From assembly GCA_964537685.1 (NCBI GenBank), contig CAZICM010000003.1, positions 248,001 through 312,000 on the forward strand: a stretch of DNA of 64,000 nt. The letters run 5' to 3'. This DNA is from CAZICM01 sp964537685 (lineage in GTDB: Bacteria > Myxococcota_A > Polyangia > Polyangiales > Polyangiaceae). A program made the position numbers and the translations under genes. This document shows, piece after piece, positions 36,030 to 45,900 of the stretch. The notes beneath the pieces are model-generated. The model had not been told where the DNA came from and did not search any database. It saw only the letters and a list, made by a program, of their open reading frames with translations. The number at the start of each line of letters is the position of its first letter. Position 1 is the stretch's first letter.

Positions 36030-37442
36030 TTAGGCAAGCTCCTTGAGCTGTTTATTATATGTCTTTAGCCAGTCGCCAAAGGCTTGGCGCATGCTTTTTT
36101 TACCTCGCAAGGGTTCAAAGGCGCTTCCCTCGTTACGGGCCGTTAAGGCATCGAAATCCGCCGCCGATTCTGGAACGATGCGCTGTTTTTGCCGTTGAGG
36201 CCGAAGCACGATATGGCCATGAGGAGGATAAAGCCTTGAAAGCCAAAGCGCGATAGGCACATAGTGCCCACTGGCCAGCGCCATCGGTTTTAGGATTAAG
36301 GGTGAAGCCAGGCGCTCGTGGATTGTACCGTCCTGTTTTTTCTCTCGCCATACCAACTCAAAATCGTCAGGCTCATAGCGGGGATTGTCGCCCCGGGCAT
36401 AAGGCTGTTCATATCGATCCGAGCGCTGAAACTGCCCGAGAATAGGCAAGCCAAAGGCGGCCCTGGGGTACACTGGGTTTTTCCCATAGACAGGGCGGGG
36501 AGGGTGAGCACAGAGGCGTTGGCCCATCATCAGATGACGGATTTTATCGGGTTCGGGCCAGTATGATCTGCCGGGTCTTCGCGGGTTGGCGCCTGGTTCG
36601 CGTGCTACGCCGACACCTTGGCGGAAGCTTTGAAGCCATGCGATGGCATCATACCAAGCCTGTAGGGCATCCCGTGCCCTGGGTTCAAACCAGAGCGAAG
36701 CTCCATGCAGGAGAGGCATTTCCTTGGGCTGGGGATAGTTTCCGAATAGGGTGATATTGGGAAAGAGCCTTGAAAATTCGCCCTTGGTGAGTTCTTTAGG
36801 CAGCCAAAACGAGCTATCGCCGCCCGCATAGCCCAAACTTCCACAGCCTCTGCGGGTACGCGATCCATAGCCTCCAAACAAAAGCCACGCGCGCAGTGTA
36901 CAGAGCATTTGCTCTTCAAAGATTGAGGGCACGCGGACTTGGAGTGAAAAAACAATACCGGGTTTAAGGCGGGGCGCGGTCGGGCGATTCTCTTTCTTCA
37001 TTTCCCGGGCGGGCCATAAGGCATAAGCGTCTTCCGAACCCCGGCCTGACATCTTGATCTCGTTGGAATCGCTATAGAGAACAATCTCCTCGGGTTTATA
37101 ATCGTTGGGTTTGACCAGCGAGAGAGAAAGATCGATGGTGGAGCGTCTGCCTTTATCATCACCTGCGCCTCCAAAGATTTCGGCTTCGGCTTTGGCGAGT
37201 TCTTTAGGTCCTTCGTAGCGTCCCCCATAAAGCGCGCGCCACCAAAAGCGCAGCGAGCCGCGGATGCTGGGGACGCGAATCAATTCATGGCGATCGACCT
37301 GGCGAAGCGTGGGAGAACCGCCGAGAATGGGCGTGATGGTTTTGAGAACAAGAGAGATCTCGTGCCGGGATGAGCCGGCAAGGCGGCATTTTCTTGGTGT
37401 TGGCTCGGGCGGGAGGAGTTGGGTATCGGAAGAATCAGCCAT
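36030..37442 (-). CDS. cmr1: Type III-B CRISPR RAMP protein Cmr1
   Basis: First gene of the cmr1-2-3-4-5-6 operon. Cmr1 caps the crRNA 3' end and binds target RNA with Cmr6. The family block LIRVPSIRGSLRFWWRAL is present near residue 60, preceded by LVLKTITPILGGSP, and TRRGCGSLGYAGGD is a glycine loop. 470 residues, consistent with two RAMP domains. The ATG at 37442 is divergent from the ATPase gene, with 125 bp between them holding the promoters of both directions. Confidence 0.94.
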   Translation of the reverse strand: MADSSDTQLLPPEPTPRKCRLAGSSRHEISLVLKTITPILGGSPTLRQVDRHELIRVPSIRGSLRFWWRALYGGRYEGPKELAKAEAEIFGGAGDDKGRRSTIDLSLSLVKPNDYKPEEIVLYSDSNEIKMSGRGSEDAYALWPAREMKKENRPTAPRLKPGIVFSLQVRVPSIFEEQMLCTLRAWLLFGGYGSRTRRGCGSLGYAGGDSSFWLPKELTKGEFSRLFPNITLFGNYPQPKEMPLLHGASLWFEPRARDALQAWYDAIAWLQSFRQGVGVAREPGANPRRPGRSYWPEPDKIRHLMMGQRLCAHPPRPVYGKNPVYPRAAFGLPILGQFQRSDRYEQPYARGDNPRYEPDDFELVWREKKQDGTIHERLASPLILKPMALASGHYVPIALWLSRLYPPHGHIVLRPQRQKQRIVPESAADFDALTARNEGSAFEPLRGKKSMRQAFGDWLKTYNKQLKELA

Positions 37443-37567
37443 GATTCGGCCTTAGTGGCGTTCTTTTGGGGATGCAACATAAAAGATGCCAAAAGGTGGA
37501 GGAAGCGGGTGGGGGATGATTTTTTTGTTGACCGGGGAGGGCAGGGGCGGGCAGGGTAGCGGGTGAG

Positions 37568-38914
37568 ATGAGACTCAAGTCGTTTGAAGTGGAAGGGTTT
37601 AGGAATATTGGGCGGCGCCTGCGGCTGGAGAATCTTCAGCGGATCAATTTGATTCACGGCGAGAACAACGTGGGCAAGTCCAACGTGCTTCACGCGATAC
37701 GATTATTGTTTGCCCTTCCAGGGCTGACGGGCGGGCTTGAGGAAGGCGAGAGCCAACTTTTGACCAATGACGATTTCGTTGGACTGGGATTTAAGCGGGG
37801 CGCGAGGGATATTTTTGGATTGGACACGCCCGAGCGGTCTATTTTTTTGGGAGGCGTTGTAGGTTTAGAAGGGGAGGATTTAAAGCGGGCGCCCTTATAT
37901 GGTCTGGGCGAAGTGGAGGAGTTCTATATAGGCTATGAATTGACGCTGCGGGGAGCTGAGACGCTATGCAAACTGATTCAAGAAGGCAAGAAGCCAGGGC
38001 TTGAGGAAGCAAGCCTGGACAAGAAAAGGTTGGAGCGGCTACGGGCATGGATAGGCGGAGAGCCGGGGCGTCCAAGTTTTGACTGGCTGGACACGCAGCG
38101 GCTAAGAGAAAGCTCGTCGAGCCATTTGGCATCGATTTATTTTGATTTCCGGGATTCGGATTTAGTGGATGAGCAGCAGATCTATAAACGCTTTGAGCAG
38201 GAGATGGTAAGGCATTTTAGGGGGCTGATAGGGGAAGGCGAGATAAAGTTTCTCCGTGAGAAGGTGCCAGTGGTGAGCGGTTCGGAGCCTGTCGGGATAC
38301 AGCAGGTGGAAGAAAGGAAGCATTTTAGTTTTGCGCCTCCGGGGAAGAACCCTATCCCCTTTCATTTGCTTGGAACGGGGGTTCAGCAATTGTTTATGTT
38401 TATGGGGCATTTGCTGGCGAGTAAGGCGGCTATTGTAGGGATTGAAGAGCCGGAGATGAATCTTCGCTATACCAATCAGAGGAAGCTGGGCGAAATATTA
38501 AAAGATATGATTGGCAAGCCCGGCGCGCCTTCACAAATCTTTATGACGAGCCATTCACCGGCCTTTGAGCAGGGCGAGCATTTTTATTTGATGGAGAAGG
38601 GCGCGGAGGGGCCGACGGTTCGGTGCCGGCCTATTCGCGAGGCCAAGCGTGTGCTGGGTATGATGGACAATGACCAATTACCCAGCAGCAGCGAGGCCGA
38701 TCCTTGCTATGTATCGACCGAGGGCGTTACCATTGTTCCTAAAGATGTTATGGAGCTTATAGGTATCCCCGATGGGGGAGGCATTATGTATTTAGAGATG
38801 AATCCTGACATGTGCGCCGCAGTAAAGGGCAATATCATGCGCGTGCTGTCGGACGAAGATTTTGTAAAGGAATTTGGCATATCGGATGATGGAGAGCCGG
38901 GCGATGGCGATTGA
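37568..38914 (+). CDS. ABC-type AAA ATPase (AAA_15/21-like), cassette gene 1
   Basis: Starts MRLKSFEVEGFRNIG and carries Walker A GENNVGKSNVLHAI. The region LLGTGVQQLFMF holds a signature-like motif, AAIVGIEEPEMNL is Walker B with the catalytic Glu, and MTSHSPAFEQ is the H-loop (switch). This is the SMC/RecF-like head used by many defence ATPases. No TOPRIM domain is visible after the ATPase, so it is not an OLD nuclease. Its 3' end overlaps the PIN-like gene by 11 bp. It is divergent from cmr1. Inference: sensor or regulator for the two downstream nuclease-like proteins. Confidence 0.88.
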   Translation: MRLKSFEVEGFRNIGRRLRLENLQRINLIHGENNVGKSNVLHAIRLLFALPGLTGGLEEGESQLLTNDDFVGLGFKRGARDIFGLDTPERSIFLGGVVGLEGEDLKRAPLYGLGEVEEFYIGYELTLRGAETLCKLIQEGKKPGLEEASLDKKRLERLRAWIGGEPGRPSFDWLDTQRLRESSSSHLASIYFDFRDSDLVDEQQIYKRFEQEMVRHFRGLIGEGEIKFLREKVPVVSGSEPVGIQQVEERKHFSFAPPGKNPIPFHLLGTGVQQLFMFMGHLLASKAAIVGIEEPEMNLRYTNQRKLGEILKDMIGKPGAPSQIFMTSHSPAFEQGEHFYLMEKGAEGPTVRCRPIREAKRVLGMMDNDQLPSSSEADPCYVSTEGVTIVPKDVMELIGIPDGGGIMYLEMNPDMCAAVKGNIMRVLSDEDFVKEFGISDDGEPGDGD

Positions 38915-39494
38915 TATCGATGTAAAAGAGCGTATTCGCCGGGGCCACGTTACGCTTGCGCTGGATACCAATGCCACCTTTAAGGCGGGGCACGCGTTTT
39001 TGAAGCTGTGCGATGACATCAATCGGGTCAACCGGATAAAGAAGCTTCATTTAAACTTGGTTGTATCCTCTGTTGTATATATGGAGCTTCTGCATGATTT
39101 GATGGAGAAGCATGGTGCGGGATTTCGTCTTCAGACCGCGAAGAGAACCTTGGACCACAAGCACAAAATTAATGTTGTTCATTTTGAGAAGCGCCATGCA
39201 GAGCATACGGCTTTGTTCTTGGCGAGGCATTACACAACGAATGAAGCATGGCAGGTAGCCAAGCGCCGGCACTATGCGCATCAGCTTCAACTGAAGGCAG
39301 AGCAGGTAGACGACATTGCAGGCCGAAAGAAGTTGAAATGCAGTGCAACGGTGGATTGGCTGCTGATTGGGCAGGCGGACTGCGAGCGGTGGATTGTGGT
39401 CACTGATGACCGCAGGAATGAATGGGAGCTGTTTTCCGACAAGATTTCGCTTAAGGAAATCATCGCGTTGCTTGATGACTTGCTAAAAAACTAG
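38904..39494 (+). CDS. PIN-like domain protein, cassette gene 2
   Basis: ATG 38904 has GGAGAG seven bases upstream and overlaps the ATPase stop. The sequence opens HVTLALDTNATF (first PIN Asp) and continues LVVSSVVYMELLHDLM (conserved Glu). It ends CSATVDWLLIGQADC ... WIVVTDDRRNEW (later Asp residues), which fits the acidic active site of PIN RNases. About 196 residues, longer than simple VapC toxins. Expected activity: metal-dependent RNA cleavage, probably controlled by the ATPase (inference). A PIN fold is my reading of the motif order, not a search result. Confidence 0.68.
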   Translation: MAIDIDVKERIRRGHVTLALDTNATFKAGHAFLKLCDDINRVNRIKKLHLNLVVSSVVYMELLHDLMEKHGAGFRLQTAKRTLDHKHKINVVHFEKRHAEHTALFLARHYTTNEAWQVAKRRHYAHQLQLKAEQVDDIAGRKKLKCSATVDWLLIGQADCERWIVVTDDRRNEWELFSDKISLKEIIALLDDLLKN

Positions 39495-39507
39495 AAAGAC
39501 AGCCCTC

Positions 39508-40305
39508 ATGAGCACCAAAACAGGAGATACCATGGACCCGGAAGTCAAACTCAATGATGTGGACCTCAAAAATCTCTTCGCGGGCCTGCAAAGTGAAATG
39601 CGGGCCAAGCTTTTGGGCGTGGCCAATGTGCCTCATCCGGTGATTAAAGGCGATGAGACGGAAGCAAGCTGGCTAAAGATGCTCCAGGACTATTTGCCCA
39701 AACGCTATCAAGCCGAGCGGGCGATGGTGGTGGATCATCAAGGAAAATGCAGTCAGCAAATCGATATTGTGATTTTTGATCGGCACTTTTCGCCTTTTAT
39801 ACTGCATTATCATACGGCGCTGATGGTGCCCGCGGAAGCGGTCTATGCGGTGCTCGAGGTGAAGCCGAATATGTCTGCGGACCATATCCGATATGCAGGC
39901 GAGAAAGTGGCTTCGGTGCGCAGTCTTGCACGGACCAGTGCGCGGATCGTGGATCGCGGGGAGGCACAGCCTCCGAGGGACCCTCCATATATTTTGGGTG
40001 GGCTGTTATGCCGGACCAGTGATTGGAAATCACCTATGGGAGATAAATTCAAAGATGCGTTAGAAGCGCTTCCAGCCGAAAGGAGGCTGGATGTGGGTTG
40101 TTGTTTGAAGGCGGGGATCTTTGATGATCGGCGGCATTTGTCAAAAGAGTCCCCTGAATTGAAAATACTCAGATCGCCTTCGCACAGCTTGGTTTTGTTC
40201 CTGCTCACGCTGCTGCAGCGGCTTCAAAGTTTGGGCACTGTTCCCGCCATCGAGTTTGATAGATACCGAGCGGCGATTGAGGCGGTGCCGGGGGCTGAAG
40301 GATAA
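39508..40305 (+). CDS. DUF6602-like protein with PD-(D/E)XK-type motif, cassette gene 3
   Basis: 265 residues, 13 bp after the PIN-like gene. The segment QQIDIVIFDRHFSPF followed by EAVYAVLEVKPNM has the D...ExK arrangement of PD-(D/E)XK nucleases, with an upstream helix (ASWLKMLQDYLPKRY) that could give the first acidic residue or packing. This pattern and the N-terminal FAGLQSEMRAKL fit the DUF6602 family as I know it. Role unknown. With the ATPase and PIN-like genes it forms a compact same-strand cassette inside the CRISPR island. ATG 39508; ATG 39532 is possible. Confidence 0.72.
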   Translation: MSTKTGDTMDPEVKLNDVDLKNLFAGLQSEMRAKLLGVANVPHPVIKGDETEASWLKMLQDYLPKRYQAERAMVVDHQGKCSQQIDIVIFDRHFSPFILHYHTALMVPAEAVYAVLEVKPNMSADHIRYAGEKVASVRSLARTSARIVDRGEAQPPRDPPYILGGLLCRTSDWKSPMGDKFKDALEALPAERRLDVGCCLKAGIFDDRRHLSKESPELKILRSPSHSLVLFLLTLLQRLQSLGTVPAIEFDRYRAAIEAVPGAEG

Positions 40306-40347
40306 TCGTCGCCTACGAGAACCTAAGGCGTATGTGGTTCATTGAGC

Positions 40348-41284
40348 CTATAAGGCCAGTTTGCGAGCGATCTCGTCGGCCGGGCTCAAGGTGAACAAGT
40401 TGCACCACGACATCAAGGTGGCGCCGTTGGTTTCCTTTCGGACTCTGCGTTCGAGCTCATCGGGCACAGAACCAAAGCGGGTTCGATAGATGGTGAGAAT
40501 GGTTTCCTGAATGCCTTCGAGCTTTCCTTCGCGTATGCCTTCGCGCATGCCTTCGCGCATGCCTTCGCGAATGCCTTCGAGCTTTCCTTCGCGTATGCCT
40601 TCGCGTATGCCTTCGCGTATGCCTTCGAGCTTTCCTTCACGCAAACCCTCATTCAAGGTGTCGCGTCGCCATTGCTCATAGAGTTCAAGATAGCTCATCG
40701 TCCACACCTCTTCTTGCGCGTTGCGCGCTTGATTATTTGTCACTTCGAGGCGTCTTGCAATTAGAATTTGTTTCACGGCCAATTTTTCCGGTGCGTCTTC
40801 GGGCAGGGCTAAAAGCTCAAGAACGGCCTGTTGAAACACCGGCCCTTCGGTGGCCATAAAGCGCAATAGAAGCGTGTCGCGCGTGGGCGTCAAATCTCGA
40901 AAAGAGATCCATCCGAGTCCTAGGCCCGGCGGCGACATCCAAAATCCCTTGGGCCAAATATCCATCTCCTGCATGCCAAAGGTATTGCGAAGCGAGGGCC
41001 GCCACGCGGGAGCCAAGATCCACAAGGTCAGCGGGGCGGGTTGAGGCTGTTTATTGAGTGCGGCATCGCTTTCGCGCAGATGTTGTTTGGTCAATCGCTT
41101 GCGAGCGCATGCGAGAATTTCCGATTCCGAAGGCATCTCCGAAAAGACTTCGATCAAGCATGGCTCATCGCTCATTTTGCCGAGCCAACCGAGCCAATGC
41201 TTGGGTTGTTGGTACTGAGTGTGAGGTTGAAACCAGACATCGGCCCATTGAGGATCTGGAGCTGCGATTTGATGCTGGACATCG
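40348..41284 (-). pseudogene. 5'-truncated second copy of the Rpn-like REG-repeat gene
   Basis: Nearly identical to 23449-24379. It differs by small substitutions, a 9-12 bp deletion near 40715 and a different order of REG-repeat units (five plus interspersed LEG units). Similarity ends abruptly at 41284/41285, removing the first ~22 codons including the ATG. The junction is 19 bp from the stop of the DUF4041/GIY-YIG gene. An internal ATG at 41175 could still give a 275-residue product. The direct orientation of both copies around a 16-kb block suggests a segmental duplication or a recombination scar. Confidence 0.8.
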
Positions 41285-41302
41285 GGCTCATATTGTCCAT
41301 TG

Positions 41303-42931
41303 CTATTCCGTGGCTTCAGCGAGATCCCGCTCGCGGAGAGGTGCCGTTTCCGCCTTCATCTGCGCCTTTAGCCAAGCGCTCTCGTCGAAGGTGTTCTCTT
41401 TTATCGCGCGCTCAATGGCCTGCGTTTCCCGGAATTCTCGCGCCTCGGCCGTAAGCGTCCATGTCGCCTCAACCCCCATCCCTTCAATCGCTTCGCGGAT
41501 GTTTTGGAGCGGAATGCGGAAGAACTCTTTACGGGGGTTTACCTTATTCACCTGAGTTCGAACAAAGCGCTGGTGGAGTGCGCGCTCAAGCGCAGGCGCA
41601 TCCCTGCTCGGAATCATCGCGTGCACATCGAACTCAAAGGGTACACTCGCATCGCCCAGCTCCCGGACCCGATCCAGCGGATCGAGGCGCCGCGTCATTC
41701 CAATCTTGTATACATCATCTCCGAAGGACCCCATGTTCGAGATGATATATACGTTCCCACTCTTCGTCTGCTGGGCCATGGATAGAGCCTTTTTGTTCTT
41801 TTCCTCCGCGACTCGGAGACGCTCGGTCAACTCGCGGAGCTTCTGCTCGTACATGGCGCGTTCCGCGTCGTTTGACTTCGCAACATCACGCTGAGCTTTC
41901 TCCATGGCCTTTTGGAGCGCATCTCGCTCTTTTTCAGCCTCCTTCATAGCCTTCTCGAATTCGCGCTGCGCCCGCTCCTCTTCCCGAATGCGCTCTTTGA
42001 TCAGCCTCTGTTCCTCGCGCTCCTTTACTTTCAGCTCATGGGCAACAACCCCCCACCGAAGCTCATCGAGCCGCGCATCCAGATACTCCGGGAGAATTCG
42101 CGCATCGCGAAAGGCGCGTCCGTTATGGTTGACCAGTGTAAATGCGTCGCGGATCTTTTGTTGCAAAGTCCCAAAGTTATCATGCCGAATATCGGCGAGA
42201 ATGGTGTCGGCTTTTCCGTTGAACGCATCGAGCACAAACTCAATGGCGGTCGTGCGCCGGTTTGCCTCCACATAATCGCAGGTCGCGGCCGTACCCTGCT
42301 TGATCATGCTCCTGACCTTCTCGCGAGCGGCCTTCAAGTGCAGTCCCGCTTCGGCAAAGCCAAACTCCTCGGCGAGTTCATCCAGCAGACCGGTGGTTGG
42401 AATAACATATTGGTCGCCGTACCCTTTGATAACGTTCTTCATGGCCTGAGCCGTCTGCTCATAAAGCTTCGCATCGCGCATTGCCGTGAGCGCGCCGCCC
42501 GCGATCTCCTCGGCATGTCGTTTTGCATCATTGGTGATGCGGTCAGCCTCGCGCCGTGCATTCGCGGAAAGCTCGGCTGCGGCCGCCTCCGATTGAGCAC
42601 GGACCTGTGCGGCTGTCACCTGCGCGTTTGCAAAGGCGGTTTGCCCCTCGGCGGTGAGACGATCTGCATCTTGCCGAGCATTTTGGAGGATCAGAGCGGC
42701 TCCGGCTTCGGCCTGCGCCCGCACGGCGGCCGCGGCTGCTTCGGCATCGATGATGGCCTGATAGCGGCTTAGGCGTTGTAATTGCTCTTGCAGGCTCGTG
42801 ATCTGAGAGCCGAGACCTGCATTTATATCATTGGCTTGCCGTAGCGCGCTGCCCGCACGCTGCGCCTGAATGGCGAAGAATGCAGCGGCGGCGAGTGCGG
42901 CGAAGATAAGGATGGCGAGAACGATCTCCAT
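41303..42931 (-). CDS. DUF4041-like coiled-coil protein with C-terminal T5orf172/GIY-YIG nuclease-like domain
   Basis: 542 residues. The N-terminal hydrophobic segment (VLAILIFAALAAAAFF) is followed by Ala/Glu/Gln-rich coiled coil. The central region (YVIPTTGLLDELAEEFGFAE) matches my recollection of DUF4041. A long charged coiled coil (residues about 300-390) leads to NVYIISNMGSFGDDVYKIGM and ALERALHQRFVRTQVN, the Mug113/T5orf172 branch of GIY-YIG. ATG 42931 has GAGGGAG five bases upstream. The start lies only 38 bp left of array 2, on the strand the array is probably transcribed from. It may therefore be read from the array promoter (inference). Confidence 0.85.
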   Translation of the reverse strand: MEIVLAILIFAALAAAAFFAIQAQRAGSALRQANDINAGLGSQITSLQEQLQRLSRYQAIIDAEAAAAAVRAQAEAGAALILQNARQDADRLTAEGQTAFANAQVTAAQVRAQSEAAAAELSANARREADRITNDAKRHAEEIAGGALTAMRDAKLYEQTAQAMKNVIKGYGDQYVIPTTGLLDELAEEFGFAEAGLHLKAAREKVRSMIKQGTAATCDYVEANRRTTAIEFVLDAFNGKADTILADIRHDNFGTLQQKIRDAFTLVNHNGRAFRDARILPEYLDARLDELRWGVVAHELKVKEREEQRLIKERIREEERAQREFEKAMKEAEKERDALQKAMEKAQRDVAKSNDAERAMYEQKLRELTERLRVAEEKNKKALSMAQQTKSGNVYIISNMGSFGDDVYKIGMTRRLDPLDRVRELGDASVPFEFDVHAMIPSRDAPALERALHQRFVRTQVNKVNPRKEFFRIPLQNIREAIEGMGVEATWTLTAEAREFRETQAIERAIKENTFDESAWLKAQMKAETAPLRERDLAEATE

Positions 42932-42969
42932 GGTACTCCCTCTGCGGTCTTTGACCGCCAGCGGTGGAT

Positions 42970-45900
42970 GTGCTCAACGCCTTACGGCATCACAGCTATC
43001 TACATATGGCCCGGCGTATTCGTGGGGCTCCGCCTATCCCGTGCTCAACGCCTTACGGCATCACAGCTATCTACATGTGAGTGGGCTATTCAGTTTCTCG
43101 AAACAGGCCGAGTGCTCAACGCCTTACGGCATCACAGCTATCTACATCAAGCGCCGCAATGTCAGAAGGTGAAAGGGTGTTGTGCTCAACGCCTTACGGC
43201 ATCACAGCTATCTACATAACGGCTCCACTTCCACCGATATTTTGCCTAATCTGTGCTCAACGCCTTACGGCATCACAGCTATCTACATGAAGGGCAGGCC
43301 GCGACGATGAAACAGCGAGTTAGTGCTCAACGCCTTACGGCATCACAGCTATCTACATCGGCTTCTGCTTGGGCATCGTGTGCGCTTCGCCTACGTGCTC
43401 AACGCCTTACGGCATCACAGCTATCTACATGCACGACGCCGAGCACGTACCTGAGCTCTTGCGCATGTGCTCAACGCCTTACGGCATCACAGCTATCTAC
43501 ATCTTGTCGGCGGGGCGCTGCTCGCTGGCTTGGTTTTTGTGCTCAACGCCTTACGGCATCACAGCTATCTACATTCCGCGCTTCGTGGGGTTACGCCCAT
43601 TTTAGACCCTGGTGCTCAACGCCTTACGGCATCACAGCTATCTACATGTAGTGGAAAAGGCAGGTGTGGAGCTCGGGCTGAATGTGCTCAACGCCTTACG
43701 GCATCACAGCTATCTACATCTATTCGGTGGCTATGTGCCGCGCGACGAATGCACTTCAGTGCTCAACGCCTTACGGCATCACAGCTATCTACATTCAAGT
43801 TCTTTGCGGGTGACGACTTGCTCGATACGGTGCTCAACGCCTTACGGCATCACAGCTATCTACATGAATGGGTTGTCGCTTTCGTAGGCGAGGCATAGGT
43901 GTGCTCAACGCCTTACGGCATCACAGCTATCTACATAGGGAACGGGGAACCATACGCTCGACTTCGAACTCAGTGCTCAACGCCTTACGGCATCACAGCT
44001 ATCTACATCGCGGCGAAGTGCGCAGCCTATTCGTCGACAACGAGTGCTCAACGCCTTACGGCATCACAGCTATCTACATCATGACTTCCGCGTGAATGAA
44101 TCGCGGATAGGTGGTGCTCAACGCCTTACGGCATCACAGCTATCTACATTAAGCGGACCTAAAGGAATATGAAACAGTTTAAATGTGCTCAACGCCTTAC
44201 GGCATCACAGCTATCTACATCATGACCGAGGGAGATACACGTTTCCCGGGCCTAGTGCTCAACGCCTTACGGCATCACAGCTATCTACATCTTTGACGGC
44301 CGGACTCGCTCAAATCGAGTCCAATCCAGTGCTCAACGCCTTACGGCATCACAGCTATCTACATCCCATGCCCCGTTACGGTAAACGTGACCATTCACGA
44401 GTGCTCAACGCCTTACGGCATCACAGCTATCTACATGCGACCTTCGGATCGAGTTCGACCAAACGCTATCGTGCTCAACGCCTTACGGCATCACAGCTAT
44501 CTACATCGTGGGCGGTACTCTTTGACGGTAAAATCGATCATCGTGCTCAACGCCTTACGGCATCACAGCTATCTACATGTTGTGGCTGGCATTGTGATCT
44601 ACGGCGTCGTCAAAGGTGCTCAACGCCTTACGGCATCACAGCTATCTACATCCCATACCCCCGTTTTCTTCCGTGTTTGCTCTTTTGTGCTCAACGCCTT
44701 ACGGCATCACAGCTATCTACATTAAATAGATTGACGCTGGCACCAAAAACAGCGCGTGCTCAACGCCTTACGGCATCACAGCTATCTACATGCTTTTGTG
44801 GTCGGCGCATTGGTCACAGCTTTAGGGGGTGCTCAACGCCTTACGGCATCACAGCTATCTACATAAGATACTGCGAGAGAAATGCTGCAGAAAGGAAAGG
44901 GGTGCTCAACGCCTTACGGCATCACAGCTATCTACATGCGAATTAATTGCAACGCGAATTCCTCAAGCGGCTTGTGCTCAACGCCTTACGGCATCACAGC
45001 TATCTACATTGCGCTCTGTGGCCGCGCGCAAAGCCTGGACGCGGTGCTCAACGCCTTACGGCATCACAGCTATCTACATCAATCCCCATCGTATCCTCCT
45101 GCGCCTATCCTAATGTGCTCAACGCCTTACGGCATCACAGCTATCTACATCGCGGAAGGCGGCGCCGCTTTCCTTGATGCCGTCGAGTGCTCAACGCCTT
45201 ACGGCATCACAGCTATCTACATAACACCGCGCGAGTACGTCACCGATCCATCAATGGTGCTCAACGCCTTACGGCATCACAGCTATCTACATGACCACCT
45301 TCGGCCGAATCCTCATGACGACACGAATGTGCTCAACGCCTTACGGCATCACAGCTATCTACATCTGATACGCCGTGGCTCGCGGCACCTTCAATGCGTT
45401 GTGCTCAACGCCTTACGGCATCACAGCTATCTACATGCGCGGGACAACTCGCAGAGGTTGAGATAAATTTACGTGCTCAACGCCTTACGGCATCACAGCT
45501 ATCTACATAATGGCGCAACGATCGCCGCGCTCACGACGTTAAGGTGCTCAACGCCTTACGGCATCACAGCTATCTACATACGGGCGCGGGATTCGGTGTG
45601 AGCTTGCTCAATGTGTGCTCAACGCCTTACGGCATCACAGCTATCTACATTGTTTGAAGCTGTGATGTGCATGCCGCTCTTGCTCAGTGCTCAACGCCTT
45701 ACGGCATCACAGCTATCTACATTCGCTTAGTCGAACCGTTCATGCTCACGACTGCAATGTGCTCAACGCCTTACGGCATCACAGCTATCTACATTCCCAA
45801 GCTCTTCATCGCAATCTGCGCACCGTACTCGTGCTCAACGCCTTACGGCATCACAGCTATCTACATAACAGGACACCGGCGAGAATGAGAATGAAGCACA

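Noticed and set aside
37568..38914. OLD-family nuclease (ATPase plus TOPRIM)
   Set aside because: The protein ends soon after the H-loop region; no TOPRIM Glu/DxD motif could be seen.
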